Shown: piece after piece, positions 41,421-53,880 of the stretch
How the letters are laid out: the number at the start of each line of letters is the position of its first letter
Position numbering within the stretch: the stretch's first letter is position 1
NCBI GenBank assembly: GCA_030141605.1
Contig: JAQGDQ010000037.1
Span: 441,001-505,000, forward strand
Direction: 5' to 3'
DNA: 64,000 nucleotides
Source: Tubiluchus corallicola
Lineage: Eukaryota > Priapulida > Priapulimorpha > Priapulimorphida > Tubiluchidae
Program-made: the position numbers and the translations under genes
Notes under the pieces: generated by a model
Databases searched by the model: none
The model's input: only the letters and a program-made list of their open reading frames with translations
What the model was told of the DNA's origin: nothing

Positions 41421-41424
<4 letters not shown>

Positions 41425-41490
<66 letters not shown>
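41425..41490 (+). repeat. (TC)33 microsatellite
   Basis: Uninterrupted TC repeat. Confidence 0.98.
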
Positions 41491-41492
<2 letters not shown>

Positions 41493-42139
41493 TTCATTTC
41501 CCCTCTCAACCTTATCTTCTTCTCTGTACATTAGAAAATCAGTGCATAAATTCCTACCTAGGCATGTATAGGCTACGCCATAAAATCTTGATTGCGATAA
41601 ATACATGAATTGGGAAAAAATCTAGCCTACCAATTCTGACATGCAGATGAGACATTCTACGATACGTACATGAATCCAACCTCCCAAGGACCACGCCCAA
41701 ATGAAAGCTTCATTGTGTTTGCATACGATACAGTAACATAATTAATAAACATCAGAATGTTAGAACACAAATAAAACCACAACTAATTACGCGTTTTTGC
41801 ATTGCATTTTAAAATTGTTCAAATTGCTTAGTCTCTTCAAATCCTGCAATAAGTGAATGTTTTCATAAAGGGTTTAATTTAGACAATTATGCAACTTCAT
41901 TAACAAAAATGATTAATGGATGAAGGGTGTCATCTCTGGACAAGCAGCTACTTAATGAAGCCATTTTTCTTGTCTGTGTACGTGTCAAGTAATAAATGAA
42001 ATTTGCTTAAATTTATCAGTAGATGACTAGATGGGTTCCATTATTTTCTTGCAGTTTAAAGGTGGATCCATGCGCGGAAGAACACGACAGAATGCCCCTT
42101 TAGGCTGTTTTTAAAGTTTTTACTTTACACTTGTCTATA

Positions 42140-42325
42140 CGCTTTGGAAATAAGTAAATAAATAAAGAAATAGATAAATGGCTAGCTATAATAAATAAGT
42201 AAATGCACAATTAAATAAATCAATAATGAATAAACAAAGGAAGGAAAAATAATAAAAAGAACGAACGAACGAAAGAACAAACGAACGAATGAATGACTGA
42301 ATGAAAGAGTGAAGAGGGTATAAAT
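42140..42325 (+). repeat. Degenerate AAAT / GAAC tetranucleotide tract
   Basis: AAATAAATAAATAAAG words followed by GAACGAACGAACGAAAG and GAATGAATGACTGAATG words. Confidence 0.75.
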
Positions 42326-42601
42326 AAATTAATAAAGGAACGTTGCATCATTGGATCATCATTGGAAAGAAACAAAAAGGTTGCAGAAAGAAAAACACAC
42401 TGAGAAGGGAAATGATAAAAAAAACTTAAAAAATAACCATTTCCAAATAGTGTCTTAAAAATTTTTGCGTTTTTGCACTTTGTGTCTGCTACGTGTTATC
42501 ACTGGAAAATGCCTGCACGAAGACGTTACAGCTAAATTTAACAATAACTACTTTACTGATAGAAAATACGCAGTGTATTAGTTTCTCAGTGCGTCTACAA
42601 A

Positions 42602-42875
42602 TGGTTTGGTATTGCGGTAACGCGCTCGCTTTTCCTCGAAGAGGTCCTGAGTTTGATACAGCGGCGAGGTCATATCAAAGACTTTAAAAATGGTACCTGC
42701 TGTTGCCCTGCCTGGCGCGTGGTATTCAGGGTAAAAGCGGAGTAATAGTTGTTTTACTACAGTAGTTATGTAGGTGTAGTTTGTTATCTGCAGTCGGCAA
42801 AAAGCTGTTCGAGCTGATGTTAATTGTTCATCCAAAAGCCGATTTTAAATAAAGATTATTATTATTATTATTATC
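42602..42875 (+). mobile_element. tRNA-derived SINE with (ATT)n tail
   Basis: The head matches a tRNA: A-box region GGTAACGCGCTCGC (about 42617-42630) and B-box region GGTCCTGAGTTTGATAC (42643-42659), spaced as in a pol III internal promoter. A non-tRNA body follows (TGCCTGCCTGGCGC-like block at about 42700) and the element ends TTAAATAAAG plus an ATT repeat to about 42874. The open frame on the minus strand across it is incidental. This is the best-preserved SINE in the window. Confidence 0.75.
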
Positions 42876-43019
42876 AACCATTGTAAAAATCTGGATATTC
42901 GCGCCATCTTGTTGCAGTTTTTGCGGTCTTCTTGGAAGCTTGAAAAAGTAAGTACTTTGTAATCTATAATATGATTTATTGACTAAATTTATTCGTTTTC
43001 GTATGCAAATAACCATCGG

Positions 43020-43390
43020 TCCTCAGTGCAGAGCAAATGTCCACGAATCAATTCAATTTCTGTAGCTTAATGGATTTTATTGTACCTTTTAGGACCCCGT
43101 TTAAATCTGTTCGCTCAGAATTTGCATGCGGCTTGTATTTGCATGAAGAATAATGACACGTTTAAAGCAAATTTCTGAATACATTAAGTACATGTTTATG
43201 TGATTAAGTCGCCGGTGCGCCTCTAATCCAGGAGATCACAATAGTATTTGCCGAAGCCGTCACTGATTGCTTCAACACCGTCACTTTAACAGAGTAAACA
43301 TTGCCTATCAAAAGTAACCATTTGGCAGACGAACAGTTTGTACTGAAAATGGCATATTGTCATTGAAATTAGCCAAACCCAAAACTCAAT
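43020..43390. promoter_or_regulatory. Candidate enhancer: twin POU octamers
   Basis: Two perfect ATTTGCAT octamers lie at 43120-43127 and 43137-43144, 17 bp apart. Nearby are TAATCC (about 43225) and ATTGTCATTG (about 43357). POU proteins often co-bind with SoxB factors; the link to the Sox gene is inference. Confidence 0.3.
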
Positions 43391-43883
43391 TGTTGACCGA
43401 AAACTCAAGAACGCGCAAATCGGATCCTACACAAATAAAATTAGCGCTAAAAGGTATTCGCTACAATTGCTGGCTTCAACTGCCAGTCAATTTGGCATTG
43501 AAATGACGTTGTTGAATCCGCTGGGTATGCAGCACAGTTACTTGGGGCTAGTAGATAAGTACGTGGACCATGATACTCGTCTCTTTGAACAAACACAGCT
43601 TCTCCTTCAATCACTAAAGTTTCTGTGGACTACGTATTCATAGGCAAATCATCGTGTAAAGTGTTAAAACCACGGAACAATCCTTTACACGAGGAAGGGA
43701 AGGGAAAAATCGTTTTTCACAATGTAATGGCATTGAGCGTGGGAATTAGTTATTATAGTAATCTACATCGCCTCCTATGTTTTCCAGGTTAACCATTTAT
43801 AATTTTCAAATATATTGATAATTGAACAGTAATTGAATATAATCAAATAAAAGAATATTGAATGTATTTGAATGCAATATTGG

Positions 43884-44273
43884 CTGAGTAGGATTATCCT
43901 ATAGGCTAGTATAGGCTGCAGCCTAGGGCCCCACAAGCTTCTGGGGGCTCAAGCTTTGGTAACACTTGGTAAAAAAACCATTCTTTACTACGGTTGTGTT
44001 GAAATGTTTGCTAACTTGGTTTGCAATAAATAGTAAAATTGTGGTATTTCTTAACGAATATTTTTATTCTATTCTAGTATTCTAGAAGTCAGCTATTCTA
44101 GTTTATTTTACGAATTTGCAATAAATTTACTTCGAGCTATGTAAATGTAGGTAAAATATATCACGAGTAAAATATTCAAGACGGGTATGGATGAGTTAAA
44201 GGGTGTCTTCGTCTGATGGAGGCCTGATAATTTTATTAGCCTAGGAGCCCCTATAGGTCAAAATTCGGCCCTG
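43884..44273 (+). mobile_element. hAT-like non-autonomous element, copy 1
   Basis: About 390 bp. The right end read inward starts CAGGGCCGAATTTTGACC and continues through CCTATAGG and AGGCT; the left end has CCTATAGGCTAGTATAGGCT and GCAGCCTAGGGCCCC, forming an imperfect long terminal inverted repeat. CAGGG-type ends are typical of hAT elements. The 8 bases outside each end (AATATTGG and AATATATA) share the first five positions, a possible decayed 8-bp target duplication. No coding content. Confidence 0.55.
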
Positions 44274-44820
44274 AATATATAGCCGTTATACAAACAATCT
44301 GCGTGGCTTCAAGAACAGTTCATTAACGTTTGCCACCCACAAACTGTCTGGCACTCAAAGGTGAGGATTGACACGGGAGAAAAGCCTGCAGTTGATTATA
44401 CGGTTAACTATATAGTCAAGAAAATCAACATAATTTTATATAGTTAACTACAAATATATACTCCAAAAGAAAAAGAAGATTCTTTCAGTGCATGCTCCCT
44501 ATAACCTTGGCTTGACTAATTTGACCTAGTAGATCTTCCAAAGTCGTTACGACATTATTCATGTTACAACGAAAAGTGTTAAATTGTGGGGGGACCTAAA
44601 CGAAAAGCTACTGGGCATTAATATGGCGACCAAAAAATACTAAACAAAAGATTACAATGGTGCGTGTCAGCAATAGTATATCCGTCTGTATAACTTGCAA
44701 GTTCTAGCCAGTAAACTTTTTGCGTTAATATGTAATGCGGTGTATTGACTTACGACTCCCGTAAATTATTTTAATGCTGTTTAAATAAAAATGATATAAT
44801 GGCTGTTACGGGAGTTAATT

Positions 44821-44940
44821 AAACTGCACCTTCAAAAACCAGAACAATTTCCTCAATGAAATTAAACTGCCTAGAGAATTTAACTGTACCTTCAAAAACC
44901 AGAACAATTTCCTCAATGAAATTAAATTGCCTAGAGAATT
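44821..44940 (+). repeat. 60-bp tandem duplication (two units)
   Basis: Units 44821-44880 and 44881-44940 are in exact 60-bp register and differ at only three positions (1, 7 and 46 of the unit). Each contains CCTTCAAAAACCAGAAC and GCCTAGAGAATT. Recent duplication in unique DNA; no coding frame. Confidence 0.95.
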
Positions 44941-46764
44941 TTCGCTAGCTGTCAAAACCTTAGTGTCAAGTTAGCAAATCTAAATCTTGGTTTACATTAA
45001 ACACTAGCAAATCTTGAAACTTGTGGAACTGGTGCGACTTTACCCATTGCGCTTTGTTCCCTGAATTTGCCGCCGTGAAGCATCATATTTAAAAAAATGA
45101 ATGTACTTTTTTGTAACTACTTTTTTGAAATACTTTGCTTGAACTTGGCTTTTGTCTTGGCTTGAGTGGACTGAGAATTCCTCTACGATTATGTAACGCA
45201 GATATTGCGATTCAAAGATACGACGCTGCACGTTGCTTCTGCTTTTGAGTACTTCTTCCAAGATAAAACTGAGCTGCGAATTATAGTCTACGCTTATATG
45301 ATTAAAAATGAAAAGTTTAGGTTTGGAAATCGGACCTACCTGTCGCTCACGTCTCACATAATGGCGGACATACACAAGTTATAGGTGATTTGTTGCGTTA
45401 GTGCTATGCTTGCGGATATTATATTTTCTCGATGAGGCAACATTTACTTGACTGAAGAGAATCATATATCTACTCCAACCCACCCCAATTTATCAACTAT
45501 GTGTAAGCAAGCAGAGTTTTTTTTAATACAATTTAGTTTCTCATTTCACATCTAGTATATTTTGGCTACGCAAGCTTACGTTGTTTTCACGGTTCTAGTG
45601 AAGTCAAGTCTGCATGGGTTATGAATTGTGAAACCTGTCGGCAAAATTCGCTCTAAGGATTACGAAAAAACGACACACACGTGGCACTGATTACGTATAA
45701 ATTTATTACTAACCAACCCTTCTTTAAATTCTAGTCTCGACATCAATAATCAACATTTATTTTGTTTTTATTTATTGGATGCAGCGGTTAAGTCATACTC
45801 AATGTCAAAACGAGCAGCTCTGGTATCAATACCAAATTAATTCCTTTATTTGAAAATTAAACAACTTTTGAACACGCACAATAGCAGAATGAAAATTGAA
45901 CTTTGTTCTGTGGTCGCTACATTGAAGCCAGGAAATTTGAGGACTTCCTTTCAAACGGTAAAATTTCTGTTCTTGGTGCCGCAACGTCTACCTTTGTTCT
46001 TGCTTTGTTAGTTTTTATCTAAAAGCTAACTTTTATCGAACAACTATTCAAAAAGTCGCCTTTTTTGCGCTGTAATCCATATCAGAGTTACGGAAAGGCG
46101 AAAAGAGATGGTACTTATCCTTGTATGTATTCTTTCTCGGATCCTAATCAAACATACGGGAGATTATACAAGAGAAAACGGCAAATTGAAACATGGTACA
46201 AACTAAACACTGCTGACTGTTTGACAATTTTCACAATGGCAAAAGGCATGAAATGTGAGAACTGCGGCGCAAAATTGACACAAAGATTACGATAGTCGCC
46301 CATATAACTCATGATTGATGATTCAGCGGCGAGTTGAAAATTATGTATATGGAGAGTAGTTATTAACGATCACGTGATATTTTGTTTGGACGACAATTAT
46401 TTGAAAGACCAGACATGGGGACTTCGAGGCTTCGAGCTCAGGTCCATTTAGCCCCAGTGTCCTAATATCTGGGTCCAAAGACCCCGCCCAATTGAATTGA
46501 TCCAGACCTCTGGCTAAATGTTTAATACCAAACGTTATGGAATCCATATTCTGAGTTCTGACCGCCTTTTACAGCTGGTCTACCCATCTGTAATGTATTG
46601 CGTCCGCTTGAGCTCGTACTGCAATATATAAGTTAAAGGATAAATACAGCAAATCGTGATCTTGTGTGAGCATTTTGCCATAGATGTTGAACAGATATAA
46701 GAGTTAGGCAAAGTTACATTACGTGACTAGTTACTAGCGTTTTTGCTTTAACTTTTCGCAACAG

Positions 46765-46880
46765 TTACTTATCGGCCATAGCACAACTGTCGGAATGCAA
46801 GAAGTCTTGGGTTTGAATTCCAGCAGAAAGCAATTGTTTTGAAGCTCTATCGATAAATTTGAATTTAGTAAGGCAGATCA
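46765..46880 (+). mobile_element. SINE-like fragment with B-box
   Basis: TTGGGTTTGAATTCCAGC near 46808 is a good B-box; the preceding CGGCCATAGCACAACTG is a plausible but weak A-box. It abuts MITE copy D. Probably a decayed tRNA-derived SINE head. Confidence 0.35.
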
Positions 46881-46924
46881 ACTCTACATATATACCTAAG
46901 TTTAGTTTGTGTAAAAAGCGTATA

Positions 46925-47566
46925 TTAAAGCAAAACTGGATCCAATCTTAAACTGTAGATCAAAACAATCTACTCTTTAAAATATTGAAAGGAAACATGC
47001 AATTTTTTTTCAAAAATGACTTATGAATTTATGACGTGAAAGAATTATTACCACACAAGCACCATTTTGCGTTGGCGCCACTAGTGCTTCGCTGTTACAT
47101 GCATTTCGCCATCCGCTAGTTAGACGGGCACTAGTGCCTGCATTTCGGAAACGCATTTCACAAAAAAAACAGGTGCTGTACCTCTCAGTTCAGATGTGTT
47201 AGTTCGTGACGAACTACACACGTTCGACAGCTCATGCGTGAACACAGCGCTAAATTTGAAATGTGAATTTTTATTTTAAAACTTGCCTAGTTTTAGTACA
47301 ACACACTGAATATATTACAGTAGCATTGTACTTCAATTTTCGCTTTCGCAAGCAAGTATAACACGCTCGTGGAATATTTTTCCTGTTGAAAATCCTGTAA
47401 GTTTGTGATGTTATCAACAGTTGGGCTCCCTCGCCGTTAATTAAGTTTTTAATCTATTGTTTAATCATCAGCAACGCTTTTGCAGCACTAATTGCGTAAA
47501 AATGTACACTTTTTATCGGACTTGAAAATGAGGTAGTATATGAAAAATCATCCTGTCTTCCTTTAA
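46925..47566 (-). mobile_element. T2/Kolobok-like MITE, copy D (inverted)
   Basis: About 642 bp, opposite orientation to the other three. On the + strand it begins TTAAAGCAAAACTGGATCC at 46925 and ends at 47566 with the complement of TTAAAGGAAGACAGGATG; TTAA is present at both borders. The slightly greater length comes from small internal insertions relative to A and C. Open frames crossing its right border are not genes. Confidence 0.85.
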
Positions 47567-49391
47567 AGGAAAAACTAAACCGTGAACAACATTCATTGTA
47601 TTTTAATATACACTTAGAAGTTTTGAAATTACCACACAATATACGTGCATAAAATTTATCTTCCTTAAAAATGTAAACGAATTTTAAATCATCCTTATCT
47701 CCCACAGAAACGAACTTCGTTGCGGTTATATTTTGAAAAAATGACGTAAGTTGGTGGAAGCAACAGAACTTCTGCGCGTTGGAGAAGGCACGCGCAACAA
47801 AGAAATTCACTCTCGCTGACTAAATCTTTGGGTTTAACTGTGTTGATGTAAAAATTGGTCACCGTATAAGCGGCCGAACCAATTAGCAACAACTTTAAAC
47901 TGGTTATATAGCATTAACTCACAGGATTATACTTCAAAATGTGTCAGTACTGCACATAATATAAGTATAGATAAGAATGGAATTTAAGTCAGTAAAGTAT
48001 AAAGATAATATTGAGTGAAAATGAACAGTGACTATTTCTCTTTTGCTAGACTTCTTTTACAGGACACCATTTGTGACAAACCTATGCATTGCATTACATT
48101 TAAAGATTTATGTCATTTCCGCGTCCTAACATTGCACCCATATCCACATTATCAGACTTCGCTGATTTTTGTTTGAACACCAAGATGCTGTACCAACATT
48201 TTCCCTTGTTTCTTATCGGTTTACAATGTTTAAGTGTTTGTTCGGATTTCGTACATTAAATAGATTGTTGTTCGGGTTCATGACGATATAGCAATCTATC
48301 GGTTTCCCGCCTTTGTTTATTATTTAACTTGTGATAAGCAAAATAAAGAAAAACAAAGGTGTTCTCTTGTGGGCCGGTAACTGATGAATATAAAAACAGG
48401 TGTACAGATAAGCGCGCTTGTTATGCTCAGATAACTACTGCTTACTTTTAAGCAACATATTCCCTCCTAGATAAACTAAGGTTTGCTTTTATGACTTTTC
48501 AATAAGTCTTCCTTGACAGAAATAACATCTAGGAACATCGTTATGCTCCCCTCCAGAATAGGTCTGGCCCTCCCCACGCCCACCGGATCAGTTCAGTTCG
48601 GCTTCGTTCTATTTCGTTTCGTTTCTTCTCCTTCGCTATTATTCATACTTTTCTCTTCTATCTTGATCTTTTCCGCTTTTCTTGTCTTCATTTACTTTGC
48701 CCAAAGTTCCAAACAGAAACTGTCATTTATCTCAACTGTCCTATATAAAACCGCAACATACAAATTCATGTCAGTTGCTTGTCTTTAATCTACTTTAATG
48801 AAAGATTCTTTCAGGTTTAATATTATTGTTTGTCGGTACATGTCTTTTACATAAAAGAAACGAACCAAATGATATAATACCTGTCTTATCTTATATAATA
48901 AGTCATTATCATGAGCAATAAACTGTGCGGCTTAGCACTTATAAAAGAGATATGAGCACGTAAGAAAAGATAAGTTACAGGTATTTATGGTTGTGTAAAT
49001 AAATGTGTTATGTTATTAACATTTGTCATGCATTATGTATTAGAGCAATCAAGTCAGGCAATATATAATAATAACAATATAATAAGACTCCAATTTATCA
49101 AATTTGTTAAATACGGTACCGAGCGGTGTTATTATGAGCCAGGCCAAAGCCGCCTAACGCTTGGAAAAATAGGTTTTTTGATATTATGATGAAAACAATG
49201 AACACAAAAATATTTAGCAATCGAAATATACAAAAATACCTGTTATTTGCTCTGTTAGACTGTCGACATTATGATTGTTGTCGCGGTTGCGTCATCGCCG
49301 TCATTGTTGTTTTCCCATCTGCGCTATAGTAACATTTTCACTACCGGTTAAAACTTATATTTGATATTTTGTTCACCATTTGTTCATTTAT

Positions 49392-49654
49392 TCATCCATC
49401 CATCCATCCATCCATCCATCCATCCATCCATCCATCCATCCATCCATCCATCCATCCATCCATCCATCCATCCATCCATAAACCATCCATCCATCCAACC
49501 ATTAATTCATAATTCATTCTTTCGTTCTTGTTTTCATTCACCCACTCACTCACTCATTCGTTCATTCATTCATTCATTCATTCATTCATTCATTCATTCA
49601 TTCATTCATTCATTCATTCATTCATTCATTCATTCATTCATTCATTCATTCATT
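49392..49654 (+). repeat. (CATC)n then (CATT)n tetranucleotide arrays
   Basis: CATC units 49392-49499, a 50-bp mixed spacer, then 25 CATT units from 49555. The 116-codon frame across it encodes only His-Pro-Ser-Ile and Phe-Ile-His repeats. Confidence 0.98.
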
Positions 49655-50555
49655 GAAAAGCTAAATAATGAATTAAATGAATTTACAAAATCATTAGACC
49701 TCAGCTTCTGAGTTTATCAATAAAAAAAAAGAGAAACAAGTTGTCTGCTTATGCCCACGCTGTTGTTGTCTAGTCAGTCTAAAAGTTTTCCTCATATAAT
49801 ACGCTGTCAGTAAACGCTATCTAAGTTCAAATCAAAAGCATTAGTCTAGTTAGTTTGGTTTAGTTAGAAGTGTTTGTGAATAAGCTACTAACAACTGCAT
49901 GAACACTGGTTGTGTTACTGCAAGTGTAACTGATGATGGATTAAGCTATCCTCAGCAAAATCGAAAATTTACAAAGAAAGGACTTCAATACCAGTGGATG
50001 TTTCCTCTTCTTCTCAATTTTGCAACTTCGCTTGTATTGAAAAACAATTCAACTACTCCAAAGATTATTGATACATGCAGTGTACAATTGATGAAAGGCG
50101 GCTCTGTGTTTGTTAAACTTTGTAGACATTGCTTTGTGGTCACCGCTTCCCAAATAGTACATTATGTGTGAGATAAGAGCTAAATGTACTAAATAGCAAT
50201 GCCGTATGTGCACAAGGAATGCTGGGTTACAGTAAGAGGCAGCGCAATGAAATGGATAAAAGTCTGATAGATCTTCTATAGCGTTTTCTTTGTTTTTGAC
50301 ACGCTGTAGACTTTTGTCGCCCGACAAAAATCGACCAACTTTCATTAGTGAAAACGTTAAGCGTTACTTCTTGATGGCCAAGTTTTCTTCAAACATCCGA
50401 ATTTGAATGAAAACGTAAAAGGACGCTAGCACATTCGTCCTTTTCAACAAAAATCATGTGAGAGTGTGCAAGTGTGCAGTGTGTAACAGAGTTACACACA
50501 TGAAATTCGTTTACCACTGCCTAAATGCGAAATACACAATTTCTGATATTAATTG

Positions 50556-50940
50556 TCGAAGTGACGGGCTGGTATAATGATAAAAAGTGAAATGATAAAC
50601 TGGCGAAGTGATAAACTGACGAAACAACAGACTGGCGAAATGATAAACTGCCGAAACGTGAACTGACGAAGTGATAGACTGGCGAAATAATTGTCCGACG
50701 AAATAATAAACTGACGAAACAACAGACTGGCGAAATGATAAAAAATGAAATGATAAACTGCCGAAACGTGAACTGACGAAGTGATAGACTGGCGAAGTGA
50801 TAAACTGACGAAATGATAGGTCAGAGAAAGGATAGATTGCGATATGATGTAATGAAAGACAAAATGCTCGACTGGCAAAAAAGTAGACTGGCACAAAAGC
50901 AGTCATACACTGGCGAAATGATATCCTGGCGAAGTGAATT
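50556..50940 (+). repeat. 16-bp minisatellite with higher-order units
   Basis: About two dozen degenerate units of consensus CGAARTGATARACTGR. A longer block of about 77 bp (from 50612) recurs from 50706 with one extra 16-bp insertion, so the array has grown by block duplication. Overlapping minus-strand frames of up to 131 codons are by-products: 16 is not a multiple of 3, so each frame just cycles through the same residues. Confidence 0.9.
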
Positions 50941-53175
50941 ACTGCTATGTAATGGCGTCTTGCGACGCAGTTTCAAATTAAAATAAAACGAATCAAGGTA
51001 GAAAAAAGTCAAAAGAAAAAAGGCACAGGAAAAAAGAAATAAACCCTGCCCGAATCCTAACTCTAGCTAATATTGATTGTGAACTTTTTCCTCTGATTTT
51101 TTTCCTTGACTTTTTTGTTCTGACTGTATTACCAGTCGCCAATGAAACGTTTACGTGAACACGTCTCAACCTTGTAAAAAATGTAAAAAAGTAAAATAAT
51201 AAGGCTTGCTAGTTGTTACTAGGTTTTTGACAATCAAACTTGGCCGAAGTAGGTGAAACATTTAAATTACTGTGACACACTTGTTAGTCTTTATTTACCA
51301 ATTGCCAAAAATATATAAAACATAAATTATATAAATTATCTATAATTACCCGAAACTTTTAATTCAGCTTGCATGTATTTTTTAATCTATAGTCAATCGG
51401 TGTTCGCGAGCCATTACATTACTGTGTTGGTAAAGAGTTTCTTGAATAGTCAGAAACAAAGTGTGTGAAAAAAACAAACATCACTTTCAGAGCCATTGCT
51501 TTTTTACATTTATTAACAAAATATCTGATAACATGGAAAATATTGTTCATCTGTATGTAAATTAGTTAAATTCATTTTGTTCTACCAAAATGTTAATATC
51601 GTACTTTATAGCCTAAACTGTGATTTCACTAAAATTAGGTTTTGGTGCTCAAAGCAGGGAGATGACTGAAACAATTTATAGCCACGTAAAGGTGTTTCAT
51701 CTAAGCAGAACAGAGATCGTTAGCGAAGTCTCCAACATATTCACTGCTGATTTTTCACGATTAAAAGACAACTTATTTTCTCGAATCTTACTAATAACGT
51801 ATTTGGATCTTTTTACATTTGGCGTCGTAGTAGTGTCAACATAATTATGAATTTGCAGTTAACGAGTTTGATGATCAATGATTACGTGAAATTTAAAATA
51901 TAATTGTACTGCACTGGTATTGTACTTATCTTACTCCGTCTGTAACGGAATTACTGCTGAAATCGGCATTAATAATTTCGCTAGTTTTCGCTTGTTGATT
52001 TTATTTAAATCTTAAGTTTACTTTCTAGAAAAAGACTCATGTGACGTTAATTTACACGCAACGCAAATCATCTTATGGTTTAGTAGCCGTTTACATACAG
52101 ACTAGGGTAGCGAAGTTCTTGCTTGAAAGTCAACCAATTCGTTTGGCTCCAGGTAATGTTCCTCTATAAGTAGTTCGATTCGCTGACGATTCGCAAATAC
52201 CTTCTACCAAGCTCGTTTCAATACACGTTATTATAACCCTAGAATAGACAAGATAATATGATACACCATCATCAAAGGCGGGTCTAATTGAAAACTGAAT
52301 TATTAAGAACTCTGCGACAATGCTAATATAATACATTTTGCACAGTGTATGAATGGTGCATAATGTTGTATGGCGTATCGACACAATAGATCCATAAATG
52401 TTTGAAAGTGTGTATTCAGCAAGCTATGAATACCTTACATTATGACTGCTTTTATCAGCACAGTTGCGTAGAGCCACTGTTGAACATTAAACAGACGCAA
52501 ATTGTAAAGAAACGAAAGAGTTTTGCACATGTGAATACTTAATGTGTTCTATCTATTTTACCAATGAAAGCCCAGCATTAATATTTGATGCATTTATCTG
52601 TTGTGAATTAGGGTTTAAAAATTATCTATTCGCTGTGAAAGAGCTGGCAATATAATATGCAAAGAATAGATGTATATTGAGTCACGAAAAGTGTATTGTG
52701 ACGAAAATAAAGCAGGTTTTTTCCATAGCTTTTATCAGAAACACGTTAGAGAGAACACAATACATTGAGATATATTAGCCTAAATATTGCTGTTGTGCTC
52801 AAATCTTATAAAATGCATTTGGCCTACTTTTCCTGACAGTTTTAGTATTAATAATGTTGTTATGGGATTTAGTTAATTTGTGAGCTGATCTTACCAAGAA
52901 CAATAAGATGATCTGACGTTTTGTAAACTTACTATAGTAAAGGCAAGTTGAAATTTATTTGGGTATAACAATTACACGGTTTCACAGGACAACAACATAA
53001 TACACAATATTTGAAGAAGCAAATTAAGAATTAAACAACAGATGATACAAACAAATATTCAACCACAAAGTAATTATAGCAGTATATGTTTCACTGTTAG
53101 ATTGGTAATTGAAATTCAGGTATTACATAACATTGTTGCATAATAAATGTGTAATATAAATCAGCAACCATGAAA

Positions 53176-53400
<225 letters not shown>

Positions 53401-53511
53401 AAACGAGCAAAGAAACAAACAAATTGTTGATGATAATGATAAGTCTTTATTAGCCTCCTTTTGCAGGCAAAGAACTAACAAACAAACAAACATACATACA
53501 TGCATACATAA

Positions 53512-53512
53512 T

Positions 53513-53562
<50 letters not shown>

Positions 53563-53668
53563 CGACCGACCGACTGACTGACCGACGGACCGACCGACAG
53601 ACTGACTGAAAGATAGATAGACAGCTTGATAGAAAGACAGACAGACAGACAGGCAAACAGACAAATAA
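53512..53668 (+). repeat. (GACA)n / (GACC) tetranucleotide array
   Basis: GACA units with an inner block of GACC/GACT units at about 53560-53607. Cys-Leu-Ser-Val frames on the minus strand are artefacts. Confidence 0.97.
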
Positions 53669-53880
53669 AAAAGTAAATAAGTAAAACTGAAAAACAAATT
53701 AACAAATAAAAATAAATAAATGAATAATAAAATAAATACATCATTAAATAAATAAATAAGTAAACGTGTTATAGTACACAAAAACTTTCTACAGCAATTA
53801 TCTAATCTTATTTTTGAAAATCTGATGTAATTCTCATTCAACATTAATTAATAACGTAGATATTTTACTGATCACAGTGC

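Larger units (their letters stand above)
29745..42600. other. Non-coding block, MITE C to SINE
   Basis: Holds the hairpin cluster and palindrome at 31.7-32.4 kb, minisatellites at 34.6-37.6 kb and several trinucleotide tracts. No gene recognised between 29745 and 42600. Confidence 0.55.

Noticed and set aside
42602-42680. Possible tRNA gene
   Set aside because: A- and B-boxes are present but the cloverleaf is degraded and it continues into a SINE body and tail.
45040-45375. 111-codon minus-strand frame
   Set aside because: It opens with GTG and has no in-frame ATG, no recognisable domain and no nearby splice structure that makes sense.
46065-46295. 76-codon plus-strand frame with a CENCGAKL end
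   Set aside because: A lone CxxC does not make a zinc-binding domain; the frame starts at TTG and shows no homology I recognise.
46445-46520. CATTTAGCC / GGCTAAATG inverted repeat with an inner GGGTC/GACCC hairpin
   Set aside because: Short stems of this size are expected by chance in 64 kb and nothing else marks an RNA gene.
47454-47810. 118-codon minus-strand frame
   Set aside because: It starts with GTG and runs into MITE copy D; the frame is not shared by other copies.
48513-48788. 91-codon plus-strand frame with a hydrophobic segment
   Set aside because: Low-complexity TTCGTTTCGTTTC sequence produces the Phe/Leu-rich stretch; no ATG-led gene context.
50511-50906. 131-codon minus-strand frame with repeated RQFITSPVYHF-like motif
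   Set aside because: The 16-bp minisatellite cycles all frames; overlapping frames show the same pattern, so it is not a repeat protein.
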